DNA of 64,000 nucleotides from CAZBRS01 sp964494475 (GCA_964494475.1 CAZBRS010000018.1:28468-92467), one strand, 5' to 3'; shown: positions 49,799-58,233, counted from the first letter of the stretch. The notes: generated by a model from the sequence alone, not told the origin. Translations and numbers: made by a program.

Positions 49799-52789
49799 AT
49801 GACCCGTTCGCTGCGCTCTCGCCTGGTCCCGCTCGTTCTCGTTCTGCTCTCCTGCGCCGAGACGGCTGCGCTCGACTCGGGCTTCGACGCCGCGGCGTTC
49901 GCCGATCCCCCCGTCACGGCGCGCCCCTGGGTGCGCTGGTGGTGGCCGGGCAACGACGTGGAGCCCGCCGAGCTGCGGCGCGAGCTGGGCGAACTGGCGG
50001 CGCGCTTCTTCGGCGGCGCCGAGGTTCAGGCCTTCGACGCCGCGCTCGACCCCCAGGCCCCCGCCGACGAGCTCGCGCGCCGTCGCTCGGTGCTCTCGCC
50101 CCCGTTCTTCGCGCACGTGCAGGTGGCCCTCGACGAGGCTTTGGCGCTGGGGCTCGGCCTCGACCTGACCCTCGGCTCGGGCTGGCCCACCGGGGGCGCC
50201 CACGTGGCGCCGGCCGCGTCGCTGGGCACGCTCGTGCACGCCGAGACGCGCGTCACGGGCCCGCAGTCCGTGCCCGTGGTCCTCGACGGCCCCGACCTGC
50301 TGCCCTTCTACAAGGTGGCCTCCACGGCCGAGGCCGCGGGAGAGCCCCTGGCGCGCTACCTGCCCGAGCTCGCGGTGCCCGTGGTGGTGCTCGCGGCCGA
50401 GGTGGTCGGGGGCGAGCGCAGCACCAACTGGCTCGAGCTCCAGGATCAGCTCGTGCTCGACCCGGCGTCGGTGCGGGTGCTGGCCGAGGCCCCGGAGGTC
50501 GGGTCCAGCCTCTTGTTCGAGGCGCCCGCCGGCGACTGGATCGTGCTCGAGCTCTACCGCATGCCCGACGGCGAGCACGTGAGCCTGGCCGCCGAGGCCG
50601 AGCCGGCCTTCGTGACCGACCACGTCGACGGGCACGCCGTCGGGGCGTCCCTGGAGGCGCTGGTGGGCACCGGAACCGGGCTGTCGGCCGAGGCCTCCGG
50701 CGCGTGGCGCGGCCTGTTCGTCGACAGCTTCGAGCTCGAGTGCGAGCGCTTCTTCTCGACCGACTTCCTCGCCGAGTTCGCGGCCCGGCGCGGCTACGAC
50801 CTGGTGCCGTGGCTGCCCGCCGTGCTCGAACCGGGCGCCGACAACCACCTGTTCGACGGCGGCGGCATCCCCACCGCGCCTTCGTACAGCCTGTCCGATC
50901 AGGACGACCGCGTGCGCTTCGATTACCAGCAGACCGTCTCGGAGCTCTTCGTCGAGCGCTTCGCGGGCACGGTCGGCGCCTGGGCCGCCGCCCGCGGCCT
51001 GGCCTTCCGGCTGCAGGGCTACGGGCTGAACGTCGACGTCCTGGCCGCGCTGGGGGCGGCCACCACCCCCGAGGTCGAGCAGCTCTACGCCGGCGGCACC
51101 GACCTCTTCCTCAAGCTCGGCTCCTCGGCCGCCCACCTCTACGGCCGCGCCGAGGTCAGCGCCGAGGCCTTCGTGTGGCCGGGCAAGGACTGGGCCGAGA
51201 CCCCCACGCTGTGGAAGGCCGCCGCCGACAAGCTGTTCGCGGCCGGGATCAACGCCCTGGTCTACCACGGGTACCCCTACCGCAAGCTCGAGGGCTACGG
51301 GCAGGGCGGCTGGCACGCCTTCAGCTCGACGTTCGGCGGGGCCAGCACCTACGGCTCGGCGATCACCGAGACCAACCCCTACTGGGGCGACCTCGCCGAG
51401 CTCAACCGCTACGTGGCGCGCGTTCAGGTGGCGCTCCGGCAGGGCCGCCCCGACGCCGACGTGCTCGTGCTCTACCCCTGGTTCGGCTTCCCGGCCTCGT
51501 TCACGCGCCTGGCCGATCGCGACGAACTGCTCTTCAACGGGCGCTTCGACCCCGCCGACCCCGATCCGGCCTCGGGCACGCTGATGGCGCTGGTCACGCA
51601 GCTCTTCGGCGAGCCCGACCTGGGCGCGCGGGGCGAGTGGCTGCTGGCCGTCGAGCCCCTGCTGGCCGATCTGCACGCGGCCGGCTACGCCTGGGATTGG
51701 GTCAACCCCGCCAGGCTGGGGGCGGCGGTCGCCGACGACGGGCGCGTGCGCCTGGGCGACACCACCTGGGGCGCCGTGCTGCTGGTCGACGTGCCCTGGC
51801 TGGCCCCGGAGACGGCGACGCAGTTGGCCGAGTTGGCGGCCGCCGACGTCCCGGTCGCGCTGATCGGGCTGGCCCCCACCCGGCAGCCGGGCCTGGCCGG
51901 CGCCGTCGAGGGTGACGCCACGGTGGGCGCCGAGATGGCGCGCCTGCTGGCCGGGCCGCGCGTGGCCCAGGTGGCCCCCGACGGCCTGCCGGCGGCCCTC
52001 GAAGACCGCCTGGGCGTGCCTCCGGGCGTGCGCTTCTGGCCCGACCATGCCGGGATCCGCCACGTGCGCCGCGCGCTGCCGAACGGCGAGCTGGTCTTCT
52101 TCTCGAACCCGGCCCGCGACCCGGCGGTCACGGCCGTCGACGTGCCCGGAGGCTGCGCCGAGCCCGCCTGGCTCGACCCCTGGACCGGGCGGGCCACTGC
52201 GGCCGCGCGCGACTTCGACGGGACGAGCCTGGCGCTGGCGCTCGCGCCCTACGGCTCGGCGCTCCTGCACTGCGGGACGGGCCTCGAGGCCGCGGAGCTC
52301 GTCGCGTGGACGGACGCTACGCCGCAGGACCTGACGGCGTGGACGTTGGCGGTGCCGACGGGGGCCGCCGGCGAGGGTTGGAGCGGCGACGCGTCGAGCT
52401 TGTCCGACTGGCGCGACGTCCCTGAGCTGGCGCACGCCGAAGGCCCGGGGCGCTACGACGCCACGGTCGACCTGCCGAGCCTGCCCACGGGGGCGCGCGT
52501 GAGCCTCGATCTCGGCTGGGTCGACGGCGTGGCCGAGGTCAGCCTGAACGGGCAGTCGATCGGGCGGGCGCGGGTGCCGCCCTTCGTGCTCGACGTGACC
52601 GCCCAGGCGCGCGAGGGCCGGAACACGGTGACCGTGGAGGTGATCGCGCCCCTGCGCAACGCCTTCGTGGCCCGGGGTGTGGCCGGCGATCCGGGGTATC
52701 GTCAGTTCGCGGGTCGCCCCGACGCGCTGGCGCCCGTGGGCCTGCGCGGCCCGGTGACGCTGACGGTGGAGCCCCTCGCCGCTGAGTAG
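49799..52789 (+). CDS. GH106-like alpha-L-rhamnosidase
   Basis: This 996-residue exported enzyme begins with a signal peptide (VPLVLVLLSCAETAA; the LLSC may be a lipobox). The hallmark WVRWWWPGN at residues 44-52 is found at the start of GH106 catalytic domains. Later, FVDSFELECERFFSTDFLAE and a (beta/alpha)8-like middle end with a beta-sandwich with jelly-roll features (VSLDLGWVDGVAEVSLNGQS). Family enzymes cut terminal alpha-L-rhamnose from plant or bacterial glycans, and Glu residues act as catalytic acid and base. Length is within the family range. The ATG at 49799 follows GGGAGGG. Neighbours do not form a clear sugar-degradation locus. Confidence 0.82.
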   Translation: MTRSLRSRLVPLVLVLLSCAETAALDSGFDAAAFADPPVTARPWVRWWWPGNDVEPAELRRELGELAARFFGGAEVQAFDAALDPQAPADELARRRSVLSPPFFAHVQVALDEALALGLGLDLTLGSGWPTGGAHVAPAASLGTLVHAETRVTGPQSVPVVLDGPDLLPFYKVASTAEAAGEPLARYLPELAVPVVVLAAEVVGGERSTNWLELQDQLVLDPASVRVLAEAPEVGSSLLFEAPAGDWIVLELYRMPDGEHVSLAAEAEPAFVTDHVDGHAVGASLEALVGTGTGLSAEASGAWRGLFVDSFELECERFFSTDFLAEFAARRGYDLVPWLPAVLEPGADNHLFDGGGIPTAPSYSLSDQDDRVRFDYQQTVSELFVERFAGTVGAWAAARGLAFRLQGYGLNVDVLAALGAATTPEVEQLYAGGTDLFLKLGSSAAHLYGRAEVSAEAFVWPGKDWAETPTLWKAAADKLFAAGINALVYHGYPYRKLEGYGQGGWHAFSSTFGGASTYGSAITETNPYWGDLAELNRYVARVQVALRQGRPDADVLVLYPWFGFPASFTRLADRDELLFNGRFDPADPDPASGTLMALVTQLFGEPDLGARGEWLLAVEPLLADLHAAGYAWDWVNPARLGAAVADDGRVRLGDTTWGAVLLVDVPWLAPETATQLAELAAADVPVALIGLAPTRQPGLAGAVEGDATVGAEMARLLAGPRVAQVAPDGLPAALEDRLGVPPGVRFWPDHAGIRHVRRALPNGELVFFSNPARDPAVTAVDVPGGCAEPAWLDPWTGRATAAARDFDGTSLALALAPYGSALLHCGTGLEAAELVAWTDATPQDLTAWTLAVPTGAAGEGWSGDASSLSDWRDVPELAHAEGPGRYDATVDLPSLPTGARVSLDLGWVDGVAEVSLNGQSIGRARVPPFVLDVTAQAREGRNTVTVEVIAPLRNAFVARGVAGDPGYRQFAGRPDALAPVGLRGPVTLTVEPLAAE

Positions 52790-52804
52790 CGGGCCGGGGG
52801 GTCG

Positions 52805-53047
52805 CTACGCCTCGATCCCCAGCCTCTTCGCGAGCTCGTCGCGCTCGAAGCCCACGGTGGCCTCGCCGCCCACGATGAGGATGGGCAGCCCGCTCCGCCC
52901 CGTCAGGCGCCGCGCGGCACGCCATTTGTCGCGATTCTGGAGAACGTCGATCTCGGTGAAGGGCACGCGCTTCTCGAGCAGGAAGTCGCGGGCCGCCGTG
53001 CACCACACGCAGTCGGGCGCGCAGTAAAGGACCACTTCGGGCGGCAC
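52805..53047 (-). CDS. Glutaredoxin-like small protein
   Basis: This 80-residue protein has a single thioredoxin-fold domain: VVLYCAPDCVWCTAARDFL with a CVWC active site (residues 13-16), then VPFTEIDV and GLPILIVGGEATVGFERDEL, which match the cis-Pro and GG motifs of glutaredoxins. It would reduce disulphides or Fe-S proteins using glutathione or a similar thiol. The start is uncertain; GTG at 53047 gives a sensible N-terminus but no clear ribosome binding site. A longer frame reaching 53341 would overlap the opposite-strand GTPase and is not likely. Confidence 0.75.
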   Translation of the reverse strand: MPPEVVLYCAPDCVWCTAARDFLLEKRVPFTEIDVLQNRDKWRAARRLTGRSGLPILIVGGEATVGFERDELAKRLGIEA

Positions 53048-53189
53048 GAGCTGCGTGGCGATGGCCGGAGCCCCGGTCGATGACCGACCGCGACTCTGCC
53101 GGAGCCGCCGGCGGTTTCGCAAGGGCAGGGGTTGATCCCGCACCCGCGCCGCGATACAACGCCAAGCGCACCCCTCGTCGAGGCACGCC

Positions 53190-54224
53190 ATGGAGATCGC
53201 GGTCGTCGGAGTCCCCCAGAGCGGCAAGACCCTGGCCATCCAGGCCATGGGCGGCCACCACGACGAGGCGGCGGGCAAGAAGCGCGACGACCGGCTGGTG
53301 GTGCCCGTGCCCGACGCACGCATCGACCACCTGTCGTCCATCTACAAGCCGAAGAAGACCACCTACGCCCGCATCCAGTTCCGCGAGGCCGCCGGCCTCG
53401 GCCAGGAGCACCAGAAGGGCACGGCCGACTTCCGCAACCAGGTGCAGGGCGCCGACGGCCTGCTGGTCGTGGTGCGCGACTTCGACGCGCTGGGCGAGGC
53501 CCCCGACCCCGCCCGCGAGGCCACCAAGCTGCTCGAAGAGCTGCAGACCCTCGACTACCTGCTCGCGTCGGGCCGCCAGGAGCGCCTCGACGAGGCCAAG
53601 AAGAAGGGCAAGAAGCCCGAGCCCGGCGAAGAAGAAGCCCTCAAGGAGGTGCTCGACATCCTCGAGGGCGGCCAGCCCCTGGGCGATCGCCTGACCCCCG
53701 AGGCCCTCAGCCACCTGTCCGGCTTCGGCTTCCTGACGCGCAAGCGCATCGTCGTGCTCCTGAACACCGACGAGGGCCGCGTGCACGACCCCGTGCCCGC
53801 CACTGCGCCCTTCGACCGCTACCCCACCTTCCGCGCCAGCCTGCCCATCGAGGCCGAGATCGCCGAGCTCGAGACGGCCGAGGAGCGCACGGCCTTCCTG
53901 GCCGATCTGGGCATCGGCGAGCCCGTGCTCCACAAGGTCATCCAGTCGTTCTACAAGGCCATGGACCTCATCCCCTTCTTCACCGTGGGCGAAGACGAGG
54001 TGCGCGCCTGGACCATCACGCGGGGCACCCACGCCAAGGACGCCGCGGGCGAGATCCACACCGATCTCAGCCGCGGCTTCATCGCCGCCGAGGTGCTGGC
54101 CTACGCCGAGTTCGTCTCGCTGGGAGGATTCAAGGAGGCCAAGGCCAAGGGCCGCGTGCGCGTCGAGAGCCGCGACTACGTGGTGCAGGATGGGGATATC
54201 CTCAACATACGGTTCAACGTGTAG
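53190..54224 (+). CDS. YchF/Obg-family-like GTPase
   Basis: This 344-residue protein is YchF-like: P-loop GVPQSGKT (residues 7-14), a coiled-coil insert with KKKGKKPEP, and a C-terminal TGS domain (IPFFTVGEDEVRAWTITRGT ... DGDILNIRFNV). Several GTPase motifs are changed: the usual DxxG reads EAAGLG, and the NxxE base-binding motif is NTDE. YchF/OLA1 prefers ATP and associates with ribosomes. The protein is close to family length (about 360). Its last 15 bases, CGGTTCAACGTGTAG, recur three times downstream (the last copy partly changed) as the core of a repeated element. No ribosome binding site of note; preceded by a divergent glutaredoxin-like gene. Confidence 0.88.
   Translation: MEIAVVGVPQSGKTLAIQAMGGHHDEAAGKKRDDRLVVPVPDARIDHLSSIYKPKKTTYARIQFREAAGLGQEHQKGTADFRNQVQGADGLLVVVRDFDALGEAPDPAREATKLLEELQTLDYLLASGRQERLDEAKKKGKKPEPGEEEALKEVLDILEGGQPLGDRLTPEALSHLSGFGFLTRKRIVVLLNTDEGRVHDPVPATAPFDRYPTFRASLPIEAEIAELETAEERTAFLADLGIGEPVLHKVIQSFYKAMDLIPFFTVGEDEVRAWTITRGTHAKDAAGEIHTDLSRGFIAAEVLAYAEFVSLGGFKEAKAKGRVRVESRDYVVQDGDILNIRFNV
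54210..54224 (+). repeat. Core of the cassette repeat, copy 0 (3' end of YchF-like gene)
   Basis: CGGTTCAACGTGTAG, coding the last residues RFNV and stop of the YchF-like protein. The same 15 bases occur in full at 54944-54958 and 57018-57032 and in part at 58915-58925. Here the two stem-loops that precede the core in other copies are absent. Confidence 0.85.
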
Positions 54225-54230
54225 TAACGC

Positions 54231-54259
54231 TTGACGTTAATACCGGACCGCGTTATTAT
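54231..54259 (+). promoter_or_regulatory. Promoter/operator of higBA (leaderless)
   Basis: TTGACG (54231-54236), 17-base spacer and TATTAT (54254-54259), six bases before the ATG at 54266, so the higB mRNA should start at or near its ATG. An inverted repeat TAACG/CGTTA (54225-54229, 54235-54239) overlaps the -35, a likely site for HigA binding. Confidence 0.75.
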
Positions 54260-54265
54260 TCTCTC

Positions 54266-54556
54266 ATGATCCGCTCGTTCCGCTGCGCCGAGACCGAGAA
54301 GCTGTTCCGCCGGGAGCCGACGCGGAAGATTCCTCCCGACGTGCAGCGGGTGGCGTTGCGGAAGTTGTTGCACGTGCACGCGGCGGTTCGGCTCGACGAG
54401 TTGCGGGTACCGCCGGGCAACCGTCTCGAAGCCCTGAAGGGCGACCGCGCCGGGCAGCACAGCGTGCGGATCAACGACCAGTGGCGTGTGTGCTTCGTGT
54501 GGCGCGATGGCGGCGCCGAGGACGTGGAGATCGTGGACTACCACAAGGGCAGGTGA
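54266..54556 (+). CDS. higB: HigB-type toxin
   Basis: This 96-residue protein has the HigB/RelE pattern: MIRSFRCAETEKLFRRE, then VALRKLLHVHAAVRLDEL, PGNRLEALKGDRAGQHSVRI and NDQWRVCFVWRDG...VEIVDYHKGR. The family is a ribosome-dependent mRNA endonuclease. The pair with HigA four bases downstream makes a full type II toxin-antitoxin system. Its promoter -10 is six bases from the start, so translation is probably leaderless. It is the first small gene set after the YchF-like gene's repeat core. Confidence 0.93.
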   Translation: MIRSFRCAETEKLFRREPTRKIPPDVQRVALRKLLHVHAAVRLDELRVPPGNRLEALKGDRAGQHSVRINDQWRVCFVWRDGGAEDVEIVDYHKGR

Positions 54557-54559
54557 GCC

Positions 54560-54865
54560 ATGAGCGACAAGATGGCCCCCATCCACCCGGGCGAGATCCT
54601 GGCCGAGGACTTCCTCGCGGGGCTGGGTATCACGCAGTACCGGCTGGCCAAGGGCATCGGAGTGCCGCCCCGGCGCATCAACGAGATCGTGAAAGGGATC
54701 CGCGGCATCTCGGCCGACACGGCCCTGCGCTTCGCCCGCTTCTTCGGCACGAGCCCGGAGTTCTGGGTGAACCTGCAGTCGCACTACGACCTGGAGGTCC
54801 AGCGAGACCACGTCGGCGCCCTGATCGACGCCCAGGTTGAGGTATTTCACCACAAGGTCGCGTGA
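54560..54865 (+). CDS. higA: HigA-type antitoxin (XRE HTH)
   Basis: This 101-residue protein begins MAPIHPGEILAEDFL, the typical HigA start, and has helix-turn-helix GITQYRLAKGIGVPPRRINE, then ISADTALRFARFFGTSPEFW and NLQSHYDLE. It binds HigB and represses the pair's promoter. It starts four bases after the higB stop. The repeat unit 1 begins 11 bases after its stop. Confidence 0.93.
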   Translation: MSDKMAPIHPGEILAEDFLAGLGITQYRLAKGIGVPPRRINEIVKGIRGISADTALRFARFFGTSPEFWVNLQSHYDLEVQRDHVGALIDAQVEVFHHKVA

Positions 54866-54875
54866 GGACGGATCC

Positions 54876-54958
54876 GGGGCGTTCTGGTGACAAGCTGGGT
54901 ACAACGCCCCTCATCCCCGCACGGGGTGCGGTTGCTCATACGTCGGTTCAACGTGTAG
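54876..54958 (+). repeat. Cassette repeat unit 1
   Basis: An 83-base structured element: stem GGGGCGTT (54876-54883) with AACGCCCC (54903-54910), stem CCGCAC/GTGCGG (54917-54931) with loop GGG, and the 15-base core CGGTTCAACGTGTAG (54944-54958). It follows higA and precedes the HTH/PIN set. It resembles integron attC sites in having paired AAC/GTT ends and hairpins, but it does not match the GTTRRRY order, so I leave the name open. Confidence 0.8.
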
Positions 54959-55002
54959 CCATCCCGATGGACCATTCGGCCCCGGGTTTACGCGGCAGGC
55001 CG

Positions 55003-55030
55003 TTGCGTTTGTTTCGTTTGCGCCTACAAT
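55003..55030 (+). promoter_or_regulatory. Promoter of the HTH/PIN set
   Basis: TTGCGT (55003-55008), 16-base spacer and TACAAT (55025-55030), followed by GGAGGTGA and ATG at 55048. Confidence 0.7.
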
Positions 55031-55047
55031 GGGTGTGGAGGTGAACC

Positions 55048-55503
55048 ATGACCACTCCCGCCATCCGGGTCCCGAACGAGCACGAAGCCGAAGAGGCGCA
55101 GTCCGCCGTCGAAGTCCTGCGTGCTTTCGTACTCGGCCGGGGGACGCCGCACGTGCGCCTTCTGCCGGAGGATGGGCAGCACGAAATTGACGTGCAGATT
55201 CCGGCCGAGGCGTTCCAGCTTCTCGTGCGAATCCTCACCCTAATGGCGAATGGCCACGCGGTGTCGGTGTTGGCCCTCCAAACCGAGTTGACGACGCAGC
55301 AGGCTGCCGAGTTGCTCAACGTCTCCCGCCCCCACGTCGTGAAGCTCCTCTCGGAGGGCGTTATCCCGTTCCGCAAGGTCGGCACGCATCGCCGGGTGGC
55401 ACTCGTCGATCTGCTGGCCCACAAGGACCGGGAGGAGCGTCGGACCAAGCAGGCGCTGGACGAACTTGCCGAAGAAGCCCAGAAGCTCGACCTCGGGTAC
55501 TGA
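55048..55503 (+). CDS. Excisionase-like HTH protein, probable PIN antitoxin
   Basis: This 151-residue protein has an N-terminal acidic part with strands, and a MerR/excisionase-type HTH: LTTQQAAELLNVSRPHVVKL, then GVIPFRKVGTHRRVALVDLL, then a Lys/Glu helix. Many such proteins precede PIN-domain toxins and neutralise them. GGAGGTGA precedes the ATG. The PIN gene begins eight bases after its stop. Together they form a VapBC-like pair, though the antitoxin is of the HTH kind. Confidence 0.85.
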   Translation: MTTPAIRVPNEHEAEEAQSAVEVLRAFVLGRGTPHVRLLPEDGQHEIDVQIPAEAFQLLVRILTLMANGHAVSVLALQTELTTQQAAELLNVSRPHVVKLLSEGVIPFRKVGTHRRVALVDLLAHKDREERRTKQALDELAEEAQKLDLGY

Positions 55504-55510
55504 GCCGCCC

Positions 55511-56083
55511 ATGTCGAAGCTCATCGTCGTCTACGACGCTTGCGTCCTGTATCCCGCGCCGTTGCGGGATTTGTTGATGCGCGTGGCTGGCGCCGGGCTC
55601 GTCCAGGCGAAGTGGAGCGAGGAGATCCTCGAAGAGGTCTTCTCGAACATCCTGCGACAGAGACCCGACCTCGACGCGAGCCGCCTTGCCCGAACCAGGG
55701 AGTTGATGAAGAGCGCCGTGCCGGACTGTCTGGTCGAGGGCTACGAAGGGCTCGCGGACATGGCAGAACTACCCGACCCCGGGGATCGCCACGTGCTGGC
55801 CGCTGCAGTGCGCGGTGGTGCCCAGGCCATCGTCACGAGCAACCTGAAGGACTTCCCCCGCGCCGCGCTGGAGCCCCTGGGCATCGAGGCGATTCACCCC
55901 GACCGTTTTGTCCTCAACCTGCTCGATCTCCGGGAAGGTGTCGTGCTCCAGTGCCTGCACGAGCAGCGCGCTGCCCTCCGGCATCCGCCGGTCACGCTGT
56001 CCGACCTGATCGCGACGCTCGAGGCGTGTGGCCTGGTCCAGGCCATGGCAGAGGTCCGGATGCTGCTTGGCTCAGGCGCCTGA
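55511..56083 (+). CDS. PIN-domain ribonuclease toxin
   Basis: This 190-residue protein has the PIN catalytic acids: VVYDACVLYP (Asp near residue 9), a Glu in the helix EEILEEVF, LPDPGDRHVLAAA (Asp near 92) and IVTSNLKDFPR (Asp near 112). PIN toxins of VapC type cut tRNA or rRNA. Length is longer than VapC (about 130), because of a C-terminal helical extension (about 130-190). It is the partner of the preceding HTH protein. Confidence 0.87.
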   Translation: MSKLIVVYDACVLYPAPLRDLLMRVAGAGLVQAKWSEEILEEVFSNILRQRPDLDASRLARTRELMKSAVPDCLVEGYEGLADMAELPDPGDRHVLAAAVRGGAQAIVTSNLKDFPRAALEPLGIEAIHPDRFVLNLLDLREGVVLQCLHEQRAALRHPPVTLSDLIATLEACGLVQAMAEVRMLLGSGA

Positions 56084-56087
56084 CACC

Positions 56088-56483
56088 ATGGACACCATCC
56101 TTCGTTGCCACGAGTGCGGGGCCGACATGGTGCGAGCCGTGCGCCCCGACACCGTCGAGTACAAGGGACGCTCGACCGCCATCGAGCAGCCTGGGTGGTA
56201 CTGCAAGGGCTGCAAGGAGGTCGTGCTCAGCGGCGACGACATGGCGGTCACCGAGGCCGCGTTCGTCCACCTGAAGGCCGAGGTCGATGGCATCCTCACG
56301 CCCGCCGAGGTCCAGCGCATCCGCAAGAAGCTGGGCCTATCCCAGCGCAAGGCGGGCGCCCTGCTCGGAGGCGGCCCCCGGTCGTTCCAGAAGTACGAAA
56401 GCGGCACCGACTGGGTGACGAAGCCCATGGCCAACCTGCTGCGCCTGCTCGACCGGCACCCGACCATGATCAAGGAACTGTAG
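56088..56483 (+). CDS. MqsA-like antitoxin/regulator (zinc ribbon + HTH)
   Basis: This 131-residue protein has a zinc ribbon with CHEC at the start and CKGC in the middle, an invariant GWYC, and an XRE-type HTH: LTPAEVQRIRKKLGLSQRKA, then GGPRSFQKYESG. This is the MqsA/YgiT layout. No MqsR toxin stands next to it, so it may be an orphan antitoxin or a cross-regulator. It begins five bases after the PIN gene stop and is likely cotranscribed. Confidence 0.87.
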   Translation: MDTILRCHECGADMVRAVRPDTVEYKGRSTAIEQPGWYCKGCKEVVLSGDDMAVTEAAFVHLKAEVDGILTPAEVQRIRKKLGLSQRKAGALLGGGPRSFQKYESGTDWVTKPMANLLRLLDRHPTMIKEL

Positions 56484-56517
56484 GCGGCGGTCGCCGGGCG
56501 CACCAAGGGGGGACAAC

Positions 56518-56940
56518 ATGAGGTCGTTCGTGTTCCTGCTGTTCCCGATCTTCGTCATCGCTGCGGCCTGCTCGTCGGAAGACGGCTCCTCTGGAGCCGA
56601 CGCCGAAGTCCGAGGCGACGGAATCCCGGTGGATGGTTGTTGCGGCGCTGGTGACACGACGGCCGACGAGACGCCGAGCGCAGGATGCAGCGGCCTCGGC
56701 CAGGGCGAGTGCGAGGCTTCCGACGAGTGCGAGCCGTACCTCGCGTGGCCCGAGGCGGTGGCGTGTGCGTCGGCCGAGCCCTCGGAGTCGCCGTCGTTCC
56801 TGGGCTGCGGTCCTATGCAGGCATGTTCCCAGACATGGACGTGGGCAGCCCCCGAGGCGCAACCCGACGACTGGTACCAGTTCATCAACGGTTGCCTTCC
56901 AGACGGATGGGTCCGGTCGAACCTGTCCCCTTGCGAGTAG
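56518..56940 (+). CDS. Small Cys-rich lipoprotein
   Basis: This 140-residue protein has a signal peptide and lipobox VIAAAC (Cys18), an acidic short linker, and then about 60 residues with many Cys (GCCGAGD, SGLGQGEC, ECEPYLAW, GCGPMQAC, NGCLPDGW and a terminal PCE). Disulphides are likely. I do not recognise the family. It lies just before repeat unit 2, at the end of the HTH/PIN/MqsA-like set. Confidence 0.68.
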   Translation: MRSFVFLLFPIFVIAAACSSEDGSSGADAEVRGDGIPVDGCCGAGDTTADETPSAGCSGLGQGECEASDECEPYLAWPEAVACASAEPSESPSFLGCGPMQACSQTWTWAAPEAQPDDWYQFINGCLPDGWVRSNLSPCE

Positions 56941-56963
56941 GGCAGCGGCCGGGACGAACCGGC

Positions 56964-57032
56964 GACAACTCGGAGACAACGCCCGCAACCCATCGGATTT
57001 ATTGGGCGCCGAACCTTCGGTTCAACGTGTAG
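56964..57032 (+). repeat. Cassette repeat unit 2
   Basis: Begins GACAACTCGGAGACAACGCCC, pairs CCCA with TGGG around a short loop (56990-57006 region), and ends in the same core CGGTTCAACGTGTAG at 57018-57032. It lies 23 bases after the small lipoprotein stop; 57033-57160 holds no gene. Confidence 0.75.
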
Positions 57033-57111
57033 CTCGCGCGACTCCTCCCGGGAGATCAGGGACTCCGCCGAGGCTCGACCCGAACTTGACCGCCGCCTCT
57101 GAATTGTCCTG

Positions 57112-57140
57112 TTGACCGCCGCCATAAATAAGGACATATT
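57112..57140 (+). promoter_or_regulatory. Putative promoter for the hypothetical/HTH set
   Basis: TTGACC (57112-57117), 17-base spacer and CATATT (57135-57140), followed by GGGGAGGT and ATG at 57161. TTGACCGCCGCC occurs twice in this stretch (near 57085 and at 57112), possibly a duplicated regulator site. Confidence 0.45.
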
Positions 57141-57160
57141 GAGCACAGGGGAGGTCGTGG

Positions 57161-57433
57161 ATGCCCTTTGACCTGGACGTGCCGTCGGGGCTGAAGAAGG
57201 CGGGCTGGAAGGTGAAGATTTTCGACAAGGAAGGGCTGGAGCCGCCCCACGTGACCATCCTCCGAGGACCCGACAAGTGGAGGTACGGGCTTCGCGAGCA
57301 ACGGCTGTTGGTGCCACCCGGAGGCTCGCCCAGGGACATCCCGGCAGGCGTCTGGGCGGTCATCGAGGGCAACCTCGACCAACTCAATGCGGCGTGGGAT
57401 CGGATGTTCCCCACGAACCCCGTTGGAGGCTGA
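57161..57433 (+). CDS. Small conserved hypothetical protein
   Basis: This 90-residue soluble protein begins MPFDLDVPSGLKKAGWKVKI and has EPPHVTILRGPDKWRYGLR, IPAGVWAVIEGNLDQLNAAW and a terminal PTNPVGG. The EPPHVTI element and the closing helix recur, as I recall, in a family of short proteins close to toxin-antitoxin genes, but I cannot name it. It starts with GGGGAGGT before the ATG and ends one base before the next ATG, so the two genes are likely a pair. Confidence 0.6.
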   Translation: MPFDLDVPSGLKKAGWKVKIFDKEGLEPPHVTILRGPDKWRYGLREQRLLVPPGGSPRDIPAGVWAVIEGNLDQLNAAWDRMFPTNPVGG

Positions 57434-57434
57434 C

Positions 57435-58226
57435 ATGAGCAACGCCGTCTACGTGCTCGACGACCATCCCCGGAAGCGTGCCGGAAGCAAGCCGACGCAG
57501 CCCGTCTACCTTGATGACGAAGCCGACGTGCGCGATGTCGTGCGGTCGGGGAACGTTCGCGCCTTCTGGATCGCCAGCAACCAGGTCGCGGTAGGTTGGC
57601 TGGTGAAGGCGCTCGGCGAGAGCCCCCGTCGACGGTGGGGAGAGTTCGTGATGCTGAAGCCTGTCTCTCCGTCGATGGCGACGTTGCTCCAGGACCGATT
57701 CGACCGGGTGGTCCTGCCCCTGCAGCGGATACTGCCCCTCGACGAGATCCTCGCCGTCCACGACCGCGCCGACCGCGCCGACTTCTGCATCAGCGGTTCG
57801 GTCGACCGCGAGTCCGAGACCGTGGTAATGGTCCTGGGCGACCTGTCGGTCCTCGCCGTACCCCTCACGGACTTCGCCCCCTACGCCGACGGACCCGTGC
57901 CCGACTTCGACGCCTTCGAGATCACGGACCACGGCAGAACCCTGAAGTTCGGAGCCTACGAAGCCTCGGTAGACGCCGTGCTGTACGAACGGGATCCGCG
58001 CTACCGACGCCGCCTGAAGAAGGCCCGCGCCGAGGAGGACCGGTCGTTCGGTGCCTCGCTCCGCCGCCTGCGGAAGCAGCGCAAGCTACGCCTCGAAGAC
58101 TTCGGTGCCCTCGCCAAGACCGTGGCCCGCATCGAACGCGGCGACGTTACCAGCCCCAGGCGCACGACCTTGCAGGGTATCGCCGCGAGGCTCGGGGTCG
58201 AGCCCGACCAAATCCGCGACTTCTGA
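57435..58226 (+). CDS. DUF2442-like + HTH regulator
   Basis: This 263-residue protein has an N-terminal domain of unknown type (to about 165), then a beta strand pattern FEITDHGRTLKFGAYEASVD like DUF2442 and a C-terminal HTH (FGASLRRLRKQRKLRLEDF, then VARIERGDV, then LQGIAARLGVEPDQI). It may act as antitoxin to the small preceding protein. No clear toxin motif in the first part. It ends seven bases before the leader repeat A. Confidence 0.65.
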   Translation: MSNAVYVLDDHPRKRAGSKPTQPVYLDDEADVRDVVRSGNVRAFWIASNQVAVGWLVKALGESPRRRWGEFVMLKPVSPSMATLLQDRFDRVVLPLQRILPLDEILAVHDRADRADFCISGSVDRESETVVMVLGDLSVLAVPLTDFAPYADGPVPDFDAFEITDHGRTLKFGAYEASVDAVLYERDPRYRRRLKKARAEEDRSFGASLRRLRKQRKLRLEDFGALAKTVARIERGDVTSPRRTTLQGIAARLGVEPDQIRDF

Positions 58227-58233
58227 CGTGTCC

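Noticed and set aside
52805..53341. Long glutaredoxin-like frame starting at 53341
   Set aside because: It would overlap the start of the YchF-like gene on the other strand and has no conserved look before the GTG at 53047.
56088..56483. Complete MqsRA pair
   Set aside because: Only the MqsA-like part is found; no MqsR frame lies next to it.
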